From the NCBI GenBank assembly GCA_016845365.1, contig JAERST010000001.1, positions 1-64,000 on the forward strand: a DNA stretch of 64,000 bases. The letters are read 5' to 3'. Shown piece by piece: positions 29,628 to 38,163 of this stretch (position 1 is the first letter of the stretch; each line of letters begins with the position of its first letter). The notes under the pieces are model-generated. The model saw only the letters and a list, made by a program, of their open reading frames with translations. It was not told the origin of the DNA and did no database searches. This stretch comes from Methanobacteriota archaeon. Its GTDB lineage: Archaea; Thermoplasmatota; Poseidoniia; Poseidoniales; Thalassarchaeaceae. The position numbers and the translations under genes were made by a program.

Positions 29628-30425
29628 ATGGGAATCGAAGTCTCACGCCATGACGGGGGCGTCGCTGTTGTCACACTCTCCGAAGAGGCTGCTCGAAATG
29701 CCTTCTCACGCTCCTCGATACACGAGATTTCAGATGTGATGGGTGGCTTATTGGACGACCCGTCTTGCTCTGCGATTGTGCTTACCGGGACGGGTCGATT
29801 CTTCTGTACTGGTGCTGATATCGACGAGTTCGCCGATTCGATTGATGATGGGTCTATCGCCGATCTCGTCGGGGAATTGACAGGTGTTTTGCATCCGCTT
29901 GAATTGCGGCTTCGCCGCTCTGAAACGGTATTCATTGCGGCGATGAACGGCGCGGCTGCAGGTGGTGGGCTTGGGCTCGCTCTGTGCGCGGATTATCGAG
30001 TGTGCGTGCCCAAGGCCCGTCTCGCCGCCGCCTTCTTCTCACTGGGCTTGTCTCCAGACGGCGGATCGACCTGGCTGCTCCCGCGCTTGGTTGGTAACCA
30101 GCACGCTCGCCGATTTTTCTTTGATAACGAGGTTTGGACAGGCGAGCAAGCTCTCGAATATGGGGCGGTTGACGAGATTGTTGAGGCTGAGGATTTGCTT
30201 GTGCGAGCCATCGAGGTTGCGGCCAAGTGGGGCTCGTGGGCCTCGGCGAGCCGGCAGGGAACCAAGCAATTGCTCGATGCATCTTCGACCACATTCATGG
30301 AGACTCAACTCGAATTCGAGAAGGCGCTCATCACCGCTGCCAGCCTAACGCCTGACTTTGCCGAGGGAGTCTCGGCTTTTCTTGAGAAGCGAGCGCCCGC
30401 ATTCGGGCGCTCGGAAGAAGAGTGA
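29628..30425 (+). CDS. Enoyl-CoA hydratase/isomerase family protein
   Basis: FFCTGADIDEFADS, MNGAAAGGGLGLALCADYRV, SLGLSPDGGSTWLLPRLVG. Confidence 0.92.
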   Translation: MGIEVSRHDGGVAVVTLSEEAARNAFSRSSIHEISDVMGGLLDDPSCSAIVLTGTGRFFCTGADIDEFADSIDDGSIADLVGELTGVLHPLELRLRRSETVFIAAMNGAAAGGGLGLALCADYRVCVPKARLAAAFFSLGLSPDGGSTWLLPRLVGNQHARRFFFDNEVWTGEQALEYGAVDEIVEAEDLLVRAIEVAAKWGSWASASRQGTKQLLDASSTTFMETQLEFEKALITAASLTPDFAEGVSAFLEKRAPAFGRSEEE

Positions 30426-30441
30426 TTCACTCCAGAGTGAT

Positions 30442-30714
30442 TCATTCCGCGCGGCGCAATCGAACGACGCCGACTATGATTGCCAAGATGCACGAGAGCG
30501 CCGCGATATTCGCCAGCGTCATCGCCACCGATTTGATGACCAGCCCATAGATCAACCAAAGGCTCAGTGAGGCGGAAACCAGTGCAAATGTCGGCAAGGA
30601 AATCCCCTCATGTTTTCCCTCGGACCACACCTTGCGAATTTGTGGAAACCAAGCGATGACACCAAGAAATCCTGCGCCGACTCCAATCGCTTCGACCCAG
30701 AGTGGAATCGACAA
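30442..30714 (-). CDS. SemiSWEET/MtN3-type PQ-loop transporter
   Basis: 90 aa, three TMs, WFPQIRKVWSEGKHEGISLPTF and LWLIYGL motifs. Confidence 0.88.
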   Translation of the reverse strand: MSIPLWVEAIGVGAGFLGVIAWFPQIRKVWSEGKHEGISLPTFALVSASLSLWLIYGLVIKSVAMTLANIAALSCILAIIVGVVRLRRAE

Positions 30715-30730
30715 GCCGTCCCCTCCTCAT

Positions 30731-31621
30731 TCACAGGGGCAAATCATCGCGCTCGGCCTTTTCACCAGCCGACCAATCGTAGATTCCACGCCCTGATTTC
30801 TTGCCCAAACTGCCCTCGGCGACAAGCGCCTCTAGCAAAGCATGAGGCCGATACGAATCATCATCAAAGGCCTCAGCCAAATTATTCAGAATATCACGGC
30901 GAACGTCCAAGCCGACCAAATCCGAAAGTTCCAACGGTCCCATCGGATGTCGGTATCCCAACCTCATCGCCGTGTCGATATCGGATGCACTGGCAACGCC
31001 ATCAGCAAGCATCCGAATCGCTTCATTACCCAGAATTACACCGAGTCTGCTCGTCGCGAATCCAGGCACGTCGCGCACCAAAATCGTCTCCTTTCCCATC
31101 GCAGAACCGATGGACTGCGCGGCAGAAACCGTCTCATCCGAGCAGGCATCGTGCCGAACGATTTCTAGCAATTTCATAATCGGAACCGGATTGAAAAAGT
31201 GCATCCCAATCACCCGGTCTGCACACCCAGTAGCAGCAGCGATATCGCCAATCGGAAGCCCAGAAGTATTCGTCGCCAAAATAGCATGAGCGGGAGCCAT
31301 TGACTCGAGGTCACGGAAAATATTCTGCTTCAAATCCATAATTTCAGGAACGGCTTCAATCACCAAGTCGACCCCCAACACAGCCTCAGCCAAGTCAGAG
31401 CAAGCAGTCAGATTGCCCGACCACTCAGCCTTCTGCTCAGCACTAGTCTTGCCCCGCGTAATCCCAGCATCCCAAAATGCATCGATTACGCCCATGCCCT
31501 TGGCCAGACCTTCGGGAAAGGCATCGAATAACCGAGTCTCCCAGCCGCTCTGAGCACAGACTTGAGCGATCCCAGCACCCATCGTCCCAGCGCCAATCAC
31601 AGCCACTACACGAGGTTCCAT
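30731..31621 (-). CDS. 3-hydroxyacyl-CoA dehydrogenase
   Basis: VVAVIGAGTMGAGIAQVCAQSGWETRLFD, GMHFFNPVPIMKLLEIV, RLGYRHPMGPLELSDLVGLD; trimmed to the MEPRVV start. Confidence 0.95.
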   Translation of the reverse strand: MEPRVVAVIGAGTMGAGIAQVCAQSGWETRLFDAFPEGLAKGMGVIDAFWDAGITRGKTSAEQKAEWSGNLTACSDLAEAVLGVDLVIEAVPEIMDLKQNIFRDLESMAPAHAILATNTSGLPIGDIAAATGCADRVIGMHFFNPVPIMKLLEIVRHDACSDETVSAAQSIGSAMGKETILVRDVPGFATSRLGVILGNEAIRMLADGVASASDIDTAMRLGYRHPMGPLELSDLVGLDVRRDILNNLAEAFDDDSYRPHALLEALVAEGSLGKKSGRGIYDWSAGEKAERDDLPL

Positions 31622-31709
31622 CACACCTTGCCACCTGCCCACGCGCCATAGCCGTTCCCTCAGAATCGCTTCCGAAGGATTGAAGGCGAAACACCACCAA
31701 TCGCCCACC

Positions 31710-32054
31710 ATGAAGGAATTCAGGATAGAGATGAACGACCAGCCGGGCGCATTAGCCGACCATTGTGAGGCGATAGCAAAAGAGGGTGTGAACATCCTCG
31801 CAATCGTTGCAATCGGCGACGGCTCAGCATCGGCAGCAATTCTCACCGATAATCACACAGGAACCGTCGCCGCCCTAGAAGCAATCGGGGCGCAATACAC
31901 CATTTCGGACCTCAAGAGTGCCAAATTGGACCACCGCCCCGGAGCCCTCGCGGGCTTCGCACGAGGGCTAGGAAATTCAGGTGTCAACCTCAAATCGCTC
32001 TACGTCATGTCCTCAAATGACGATTCAGCAACAATCGGCTACACCACCGATTAG
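31710..32054 (+). CDS. ACT-domain protein
   Basis: MKEFRIEMNDQPGALADHCEAIAKEGVNILAI and second LDHRPGALAGFARGLGNSGVNLKSLY repeat. Confidence 0.82.
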   Translation: MKEFRIEMNDQPGALADHCEAIAKEGVNILAIVAIGDGSASAAILTDNHTGTVAALEAIGAQYTISDLKSAKLDHRPGALAGFARGLGNSGVNLKSLYVMSSNDDSATIGYTTD

Positions 32055-32095
32055 TCATCCCAGAAAACGGTCGGGCTTCGGTAGCCCGTCAGCGC

Positions 32096-32656
32096 TCATT
32101 CGCGTCCATAGGCAGCAAGAGCAGCCTGGAATAACCGCTGCCGCGGAACATCATGCTCAAGGAAACAAGTGAACGGAGCCACATCCTTGAGCAATTCAAT
32201 CGCCGAAACATAAGCGCCGTAAATGAACGGGTCAGCGACCTCGGTCGCTGGAATATCAATCCCTAACTTAGCCAATCCTTTGCGCGTATCCTCGTCCCAT
32301 ATCGCATAGGTGTGTTGGGTGAAGTGGAGGTAGGCGGAGAGTCTGACGATGTCGGAGCGAGCGTTCGGTGTGAAGGAGTCGAGCAGAAGCGTATCGGGGT
32401 AGCGAATCGCATACATTGCGAGTTTGACCTCGCGCGTAGTCTCCTCTCGCCAATCGCGCTTCTCCAATCCCATCCACTCGTCGACCATGTCGAGCATCAA
32501 GTTTGAGTATGGTCGGTGAACGCGGTAAAGCAATTCTTCGTAGCCTTCAGCATCCTGTTCTGCTGAATGGTGATGCTGGTGAAAAAGCTCTGTCAATCTG
32601 TCAAAAAATGGCTTGCAGCGTTCTTTGTCGAATGCCAAAAGTGCTAGGTGTTGCAT
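32096..32656 (-). CDS. Conserved hypothetical, mostly alpha-helical; probable partner of the BoxB-like gene
   Basis: Intact ORF immediately downstream of the BoxB-like gene; MQHLALLAFDKERCKPFFDRL start avoids overlap. Confidence 0.65.
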   Translation of the reverse strand: MQHLALLAFDKERCKPFFDRLTELFHQHHHSAEQDAEGYEELLYRVHRPYSNLMLDMVDEWMGLEKRDWREETTREVKLAMYAIRYPDTLLLDSFTPNARSDIVRLSAYLHFTQHTYAIWDEDTRKGLAKLGIDIPATEVADPFIYGAYVSAIELLKDVAPFTCFLEHDVPRQRLFQAALAAYGRE

Positions 32657-32670
32657 CGAATCACCGCGGC

Positions 32671-33813
32671 TCAGTTGCCCTTCCACTCGCGGTATTGGAT
32701 CCATTCTTGCTGCATGTATTCGTTCATCAGACGGTCTTCGTCCTCGTCGGTTGGTAGAACCTCGATGAGGTAAGCATCCCAATCTGCGTCGGACCCCTCA
32801 AACTGGTTGCCTTCAAGCGTGTAGCGCTTTCCAGCGTATTTTCCGATGCCGCGGTTGAACTTGTCAGATGGAATCGTCAACTCAGGTTCGCCTTCTTTGC
32901 GCGCCTTGGAGATGCGTACCATCTCGTCGCGCAATTCCTGGAAGTAGAGTTCGCGGCTGGCCTCGTTGAGGTGCTCGCGGTCAGCCGCTTCAGCTGCTTC
33001 TCGCTCGTCGTATCGACCCTTGACTCCGTAGACGTAAGCCCACTGGGCCGAGGTCGAATCGTCGGTGCCGAAGAGGTCGAGTCCCGTGCTGACCCACTTG
33101 TTGATGTATTTCTGGAGCAGAGCGCACGGGATGACGCCTTGCTTGACGATTCGGCGCAGTCCGTTTGCGCCGGTGCCGAGGTGGAAGGATTCCTCCTTGA
33201 GCATCGGGCCCATCGATGCCGCGAGTGGCTGGAAGGAAGATGTGCTGAGCATCTTCAGTTGGTACTTGCCGTCGCGGTCGATGAAGTGGGTGAAGCAGAA
33301 GAAATCGAGCCAGTGGTCGATTGGAGCGTTGAAGGAACCGAGGATTCGAGTTCCTTCCTGCGCGTTTCGCTCGAGCAGCTTTGCTGCCTCGCGGACTCCG
33401 TGCTCGCCGAAGTAAGTGCAGAGTAGGTAGGCCATTTGCCATCCGTGGCGCTGTTCTTCGCACATGATTCGCAGGGCTGACTTGCGGTCGTACTCGGTCG
33501 GTGCGGTCGCCAGCAGGTGGTTCTGCTGTTCGACGCTGGCGAACTCGGTGTCGCCCTGTACGCTGACCATCGAGATGATTGCGTCGCGGATGTTTTGTTG
33601 TGGGATTTGCATTCGGCGTTGCCACTTTGGCATGCCTTCAAAATCGCCGAATTCGATTTGGTTACCTGCGGTGTCCCAATCGAATTTGATGTCGAATCGG
33701 TAGTCACCCAGCCACGAAGGGTCGAAGCCGATTCGTGTCTGCCATTCGCTGAAGTCCTGAATCCACGCCTCGAAGTTCGGGGAGTAGTCCTGAACGATCT
33801 CTGTCTCTGCCAT
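32671..33813 (-). CDS. Benzoyl-CoA epoxidase component B (BoxB)-like di-iron oxygenase
   Basis: QGDTEFASVEQQNHLLATAPTEYDRKSALRIMCEEQRHGWQMAYLL and MLKEESFHLGTGANGLRRIV (two E-ExxH-type di-iron motifs). Confidence 0.85.
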   Translation of the reverse strand: MAETEIVQDYSPNFEAWIQDFSEWQTRIGFDPSWLGDYRFDIKFDWDTAGNQIEFGDFEGMPKWQRRMQIPQQNIRDAIISMVSVQGDTEFASVEQQNHLLATAPTEYDRKSALRIMCEEQRHGWQMAYLLCTYFGEHGVREAAKLLERNAQEGTRILGSFNAPIDHWLDFFCFTHFIDRDGKYQLKMLSTSSFQPLAASMGPMLKEESFHLGTGANGLRRIVKQGVIPCALLQKYINKWVSTGLDLFGTDDSTSAQWAYVYGVKGRYDEREAAEAADREHLNEASRELYFQELRDEMVRISKARKEGEPELTIPSDKFNRGIGKYAGKRYTLEGNQFEGSDADWDAYLIEVLPTDEDEDRLMNEYMQQEWIQYREWKGN

Positions 33814-33864
33814 GTTATCACCGAATCAGTTCTGCTTATCAAAGGCTACTTCGTAGCCTGATGT

Positions 33865-34563
33865 TCAATCTCTAGGACTTTGCCTCCTCACCGAATCGGC
33901 AAACTCGTCGATAATATTCTTCTCAATTAGGTGAATCATTTCGCATAGAGTTGATTTTGAAACTCCAGCCTTTTCAGCTAATGCAGTGAGGGTGATTCGG
34001 CGCGGATTGTCGTAATATCCCTCTGACACGGCTAAATCGAAGACTTCGCGTTGCCGTACTGTGAGGAGTCTAGAAGTGGATTCCTTGGAGAGAGAATGAA
34101 TTCTATGCGGGAGTTTAGATTCTTTCAATCCCTTCACCAAATTTTTCACATGGTCGTGGTCTGTGATAAACTCCCATTCAACCCACCCATCTCTAACTGT
34201 GAATGGAGTTTGAGGCGCCACTTCCGCTCTAATAAGTGGGCGTAGAAATCCACCTCCGTGGCGAGCGATAGTGACACTCATTTCGATATTGTCTCCATGT
34301 TCTTCGAAGAACGATGCACCTTCGATGCCATCATGATTTTCTAGGTCTGAGACGAAATGTTCCATCCCGTTCCCCGCAACGACAACTGTGCTCAAACCAC
34401 GCCCTTCAGGAAGGGCCATGTGTTCATCCACTCGAATTGAAATTCCTGGATTTGACCTCGTTAAATCGCCTGCCCAATGCCCTTCAGGAAGGCGAATCGA
34501 GATCAGGAGGTGCTGCATGTCGACCTTTCTCCTGACCATGCTCTCGGCTCCTCCCATATTCAT
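33865..34563 (-). CDS. Bacterio-opsin activator (HTH_10)-type transcriptional regulator
   Basis: C-terminal LTVRQREVFDLAVSEGYYDNPRRITLTALAEKAGVSKSTLCEMIHLIEKNII; ATGA overlap with the upstream gene stop. Confidence 0.9.
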   Translation of the reverse strand: MNMGGAESMVRRKVDMQHLLISIRLPEGHWAGDLTRSNPGISIRVDEHMALPEGRGLSTVVVAGNGMEHFVSDLENHDGIEGASFFEEHGDNIEMSVTIARHGGGFLRPLIRAEVAPQTPFTVRDGWVEWEFITDHDHVKNLVKGLKESKLPHRIHSLSKESTSRLLTVRQREVFDLAVSEGYYDNPRRITLTALAEKAGVSKSTLCEMIHLIEKNIIDEFADSVRRQSPRD

Positions 34564-35243
34564 TCCTCGCCTTCCGAGTCTGTGCTTTTTTTGCGGTAAA
34601 TTTCGACAGCACCTCCGCCATGTGGAAGGATGTTAACCACGATCGCAGCGAGGAGGAGACCTAGAATAATCGATTTCCAAACCGGGGGCGAATCTGTGCC
34701 AGTCCAGACTTCTTTGGGCCCTTGTGCACTTACCTCGAAGGAATTCCACCTATCATCAGAGTCAGCAGCGCCATCTCCGTCGACAGTATTGACGAAGGCG
34801 CTGAACCTGACGTTTGTGCTAGCCTTCGATGGCGCCGTCCAGGTGAATTGCCACGACCTCTGGGCGTTTCCCTCCTCAGTATGAGTCAATTCACCCTCAC
34901 TGAGTTGTACGGACCCATCGATTGGTGATAGTTGGCCGGCAGTCGATCGTAGGTTGAATCCCGCTAGAGCAACGCCCTCGGTTGCAACTGCCGAGTTTAC
35001 CCCGAGAGTGAGCTCATATGACACACTTGGCTCCCAAACCTCTGGTAATCCAGTGAGCCGAATCTCGACTGAGTCATCTGGAACTGCGTCGCCGTGGCAC
35101 AGGCAACCGGAGTCAACTGATGAACCAGAAATTCCATTCGGCAAAGCAATTGTTGTGGGAGCCAGGGCGAGTAGGATCAGCAATGAAATGACAGACACCT
35201 TCGCCAAGAAGCCACCGAAAGGAGAAGTGAGTCTTGCTCGCAT
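34560..35243 (-). CDS. Membrane-anchored choice-of-anchor-V/Reelin-like domain protein with CxCH motif
   Basis: Signal peptide; GISGSSVDSGCLCHGDAVPDDSVEIRLTGLPEVWEPSVSYELTL...QRSWQFTWTAP; C-terminal TM; the 35258 start lies inside a palindrome. Confidence 0.75.
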   Translation of the reverse strand: MRARLTSPFGGFLAKVSVISLLILLALAPTTIALPNGISGSSVDSGCLCHGDAVPDDSVEIRLTGLPEVWEPSVSYELTLGVNSAVATEGVALAGFNLRSTAGQLSPIDGSVQLSEGELTHTEEGNAQRSWQFTWTAPSKASTNVRFSAFVNTVDGDGAADSDDRWNSFEVSAQGPKEVWTGTDSPPVWKSIILGLLLAAIVVNILPHGGGAVEIYRKKSTDSEGEE

Positions 35244-35288
35244 CTGACTCCCGAACATAGCAGGCTATGTTAGCACAATATCAATCGC

Positions 35289-35304
35289 CCCGAACATGTT
35301 CGGG
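35289..35304. promoter_or_regulatory. Candidate operator palindrome CCCGAACATGTTCGGG
   Basis: Perfect 16-bp palindrome upstream of 35243 start; related sites at 39739, 39791, 42774/42822, 43875. Confidence 0.7.
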
Positions 35305-35330
35305 TCAAAATTTCGGGCTATTTTTTGCTC

Positions 35331-35882
35331 TCAAAGGGCTTCGTGACCAATCAGTAATAGCACAACGACAGCGATCGATAACAACCTCTGCATATGCAGT
35401 AATCTCGCACCTTTTTTGACTTCTCGAGGTGGCCATTTCCAACGCATGAGTCCGCCTGATAAGGACAATACACCCATCAAAAGGAGGGCAATCCAAAGCA
35501 GAGGATTTGATTCTTCCATCATTAAACCATGAGCTATTCCGGTGAGTAGCGCTGCCAATCCAAGAATTGTGTGGATTGGAATAACCCGTTTATTCAATGA
35601 ATTCAGCCGTTTGAGATAATCTCGTCTTCCAGCCGCTTTCAACTTCTTTCTAATCGGTGGAAGAATTCGCTTCCAGCCAAAGTAAAGAAGAGTGAAGCCG
35701 AGCAACCAGGCGGATATTTCACCGAAGAATTCTCCAGTATCTTCCAACCATTCTTCACTTTCTTCATTATCATCATCATCTTCATCGTGGTCATCTGCGA
35801 CGACGTGTTGAGAAATTAAAATGAAAATTGTACAGAGAATTGTCAGAAGCCAAGTTCGTGACCCTCCTCGCATATTACTCAC
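35331..35882 (-). CDS. Membrane protein, possible b-type cytochrome-like subunit
   Basis: Signal peptide, acidic loop, 4 TMs with intramembrane His (IPIHTILGLAALLTGIAHG; LLHMQRLLSIAVVVLLLIGHEAL); downstream of COX1. Confidence 0.6.
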   Translation of the reverse strand: MSNMRGGSRTWLLTILCTIFILISQHVVADDHDEDDDDNEESEEWLEDTGEFFGEISAWLLGFTLLYFGWKRILPPIRKKLKAAGRRDYLKRLNSLNKRVIPIHTILGLAALLTGIAHGLMMEESNPLLWIALLLMGVLSLSGGLMRWKWPPREVKKGARLLHMQRLLSIAVVVLLLIGHEAL

Positions 35883-35883
35883 T

Positions 35884-38163
35884 TCAGGATGGGTTATTCA
35901 AAGCCTTTTTGCATCCTGAGCAACCATCGTTCGAACCACTTGCGCATCCACAATCATCACAGTCATGAGAGCACAACATGGTTGGTTTTTCATCCCAATT
36001 ATGTGGCGGGGGAGGGGAAGTAGTAGCCCACTCGAAGGTATGACCTCCCCATGGGTCGTCTCCAGCTTCTTCTCCATGCTTCATGCTGCGGATGAAATTC
36101 CAGAAGAAAATCAATTGAGCGACGAATACCACAAGCGAGCCGATTGTTGCCAATAAGTGCTGATCGCCCCATCCTGCTTCTTCTTGATAGACGTAGATTC
36201 TACGAGGCATATCCCATAGTCCAAACAATGGGATGAATGTTAGATTGATTCCAAAGAATGTTAGCCAGAAATGCCACCATCCAAGCCGGTCATCTAGTAA
36301 ACGACCAAACATCTTTGGGTACCAATAGTAGATTCCTCCGAGGGTCATTACAGCAACTGCCCCAAGCGTGTAGTGGAAGTGTGCGACGATGAAATATGTT
36401 CCACGCAATTGAACATCCATGGCGACACTCGAGAGATACACTCCAGTGATTCCTCCAACTAGGAAGATTCCTATTGCCCCCATGACGAACACCAATGGAA
36501 GTTTCGTGAAGTCTGGTTTCGACTTGTAGAATGTGGCGATTAGACTCAAATAAATTAGAGCGAATGGGACCGAGATTAGTTCGGTTCCAATAGTCTCTAT
36601 TTTGCGGAATGTCGGGTCGATTCCAGTGATGAACATATGGTGAGCCCAAACGAGAACGCTTAGCACTGAAGCGATCATCAATGAGTAGATGATTGTCTTC
36701 CGGCCATACAGATGCTTTCGAACAAAAGTCGGTACTACCTCCATCGCCATGCCAAGTCCTGGAAGTAGAACGACGTACACCTCAGGGTGTCCAAAGAACC
36801 AGAAAATGTGTAGCCACCATGTTGTTCCATCGATGCTCGGGTCAAAGAATAGAGTGCCGAAGACACGGTCTCCAACGAGCATCAATACGGCTCCTAATAG
36901 AGCCGGGAAAACTGCGAGCATGAGTATGACTGTGAATAGGATATTCCAAGTGTACATCGGCATATCCCACATGCTCATGCTCGGAATACGATGATTTGCG
37001 ATAGTCACTAGGAAATTCACCGTTGAAGCAGTGACCGAGATAATCAGTAGAACCAACCCCGCTCCTGCAAGAGACACTCCTGAGCCTGGGCTGTACTCAA
37101 TGCTTGTAAGAGGCGAATAGAATGTCCAACCCACGTCTGCAGCACCACCGAAGAAGAATCCAGATGCTGCAACGAGACCTCCGAGGAGGAGCGTCCAGAA
37201 TGACAAGGCATTCAGCCTTGGGAAGGCCATATCCCTAGCTCCTATTTGCAATGGGACAATGTAATTCGCGAAAGCGAAGGACATCGGTGAAATTGCGAAG
37301 AGTACCATCACCGCGCCATGCATCGTTACTGCTTGATTGAATAAATCACCAGTCATGAAGTCGTTATCTGGGACAACTAATTGTAACCTAACGAGAACAG
37401 ATAATGCCAGTCCAATCATCGAGAAAAGAATAGTTGTCCAAAGATACAGCAATCCGATATCCTTGTGATTAGTCGTGGTCAACCAATGCATCAATTCCTT
37501 CTTGCCGAAGTTCTTCTTTCGGTACAGGACATATACGACAGAGAGAATTGTTCCGAGCAGAGCTCCTACGATAATCAACCATGCTGGATCTGCAATATCC
37601 ATAATTGAACCAGACCCTGCATTCTGCCCTTGCACGGTTAGGTCCACTCTATTCCATTGATCTTCGCTGGTAGCATATCCATCTCCATTCACAGAATTAA
37701 CCAGTAGAGTGAATGTTGCACTGACCTTGTCCGAAGAGGGTGCTGTCCATTCGACTTGCCAAGATCGCTGGTCATTTCCTGATTCGGTGTGAGTTGCTGA
37801 ATCATCCGAAATTTGTACTGAATCATCGAGGGGGGTAAATGTGCCTCGTGAGGCTGCTAGATTGAACCCGCCAGAATTTTCGCCACCAACGACTGGCCCT
37901 CCCTCGAATGAGATATTGACGAGGTAAGTTTGTCCAGCGATGAATTCCTCAGGTAACCCCTCGAATGTGACAGATACCTCATCGCTGGAAACGGCGCCGT
38001 GGCAATTGCATCCCGCGCCAACTGAAGGCCCGGAGATTCCACCCGGCAGGGCGGCGAATTGTGGGGTCGCAGCGAGGAGTAAGGCGAACATCGCTAAGAT
38101 CGTTAAACTCTTACTCAGATTCAATTTTCGAGAGAGATTGGTCTGGTTCTGTCCATTCCTCAA
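35884..38163 (-). CDS. Heme-copper oxidase subunit I with N-terminal CxCH choice-of-anchor-V-like domain and Cys-rich C-terminal tail
   Basis: N-term GPSVGAGCNCHGAVSSDEVSVTFEGLPEEF...; COX1 core WLTTTNHKDIGLLYLW, FWFFGHPEVYVVLLPG, YFIVAHFHYTLG; tail CSHDCDDCGCASGSNDGCSGC. Confidence 0.95.
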   Translation of the reverse strand: MRNGQNQTNLSRKLNLSKSLTILAMFALLLAATPQFAALPGGISGPSVGAGCNCHGAVSSDEVSVTFEGLPEEFIAGQTYLVNISFEGGPVVGGENSGGFNLAASRGTFTPLDDSVQISDDSATHTESGNDQRSWQVEWTAPSSDKVSATFTLLVNSVNGDGYATSEDQWNRVDLTVQGQNAGSGSIMDIADPAWLIIVGALLGTILSVVYVLYRKKNFGKKELMHWLTTTNHKDIGLLYLWTTILFSMIGLALSVLVRLQLVVPDNDFMTGDLFNQAVTMHGAVMVLFAISPMSFAFANYIVPLQIGARDMAFPRLNALSFWTLLLGGLVAASGFFFGGAADVGWTFYSPLTSIEYSPGSGVSLAGAGLVLLIISVTASTVNFLVTIANHRIPSMSMWDMPMYTWNILFTVILMLAVFPALLGAVLMLVGDRVFGTLFFDPSIDGTTWWLHIFWFFGHPEVYVVLLPGLGMAMEVVPTFVRKHLYGRKTIIYSLMIASVLSVLVWAHHMFITGIDPTFRKIETIGTELISVPFALIYLSLIATFYKSKPDFTKLPLVFVMGAIGIFLVGGITGVYLSSVAMDVQLRGTYFIVAHFHYTLGAVAVMTLGGIYYWYPKMFGRLLDDRLGWWHFWLTFFGINLTFIPLFGLWDMPRRIYVYQEEAGWGDQHLLATIGSLVVFVAQLIFFWNFIRSMKHGEEAGDDPWGGHTFEWATTSPPPPHNWDEKPTMLCSHDCDDCGCASGSNDGCSGCKKALNNPS

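Noticed and set aside
33255-33842. 195-aa minus ORF overlapping the BoxB-like gene
   Set aside because: Same strand but different frame, Ser/Thr-rich shadow ORF; BoxB frame has clear motifs.
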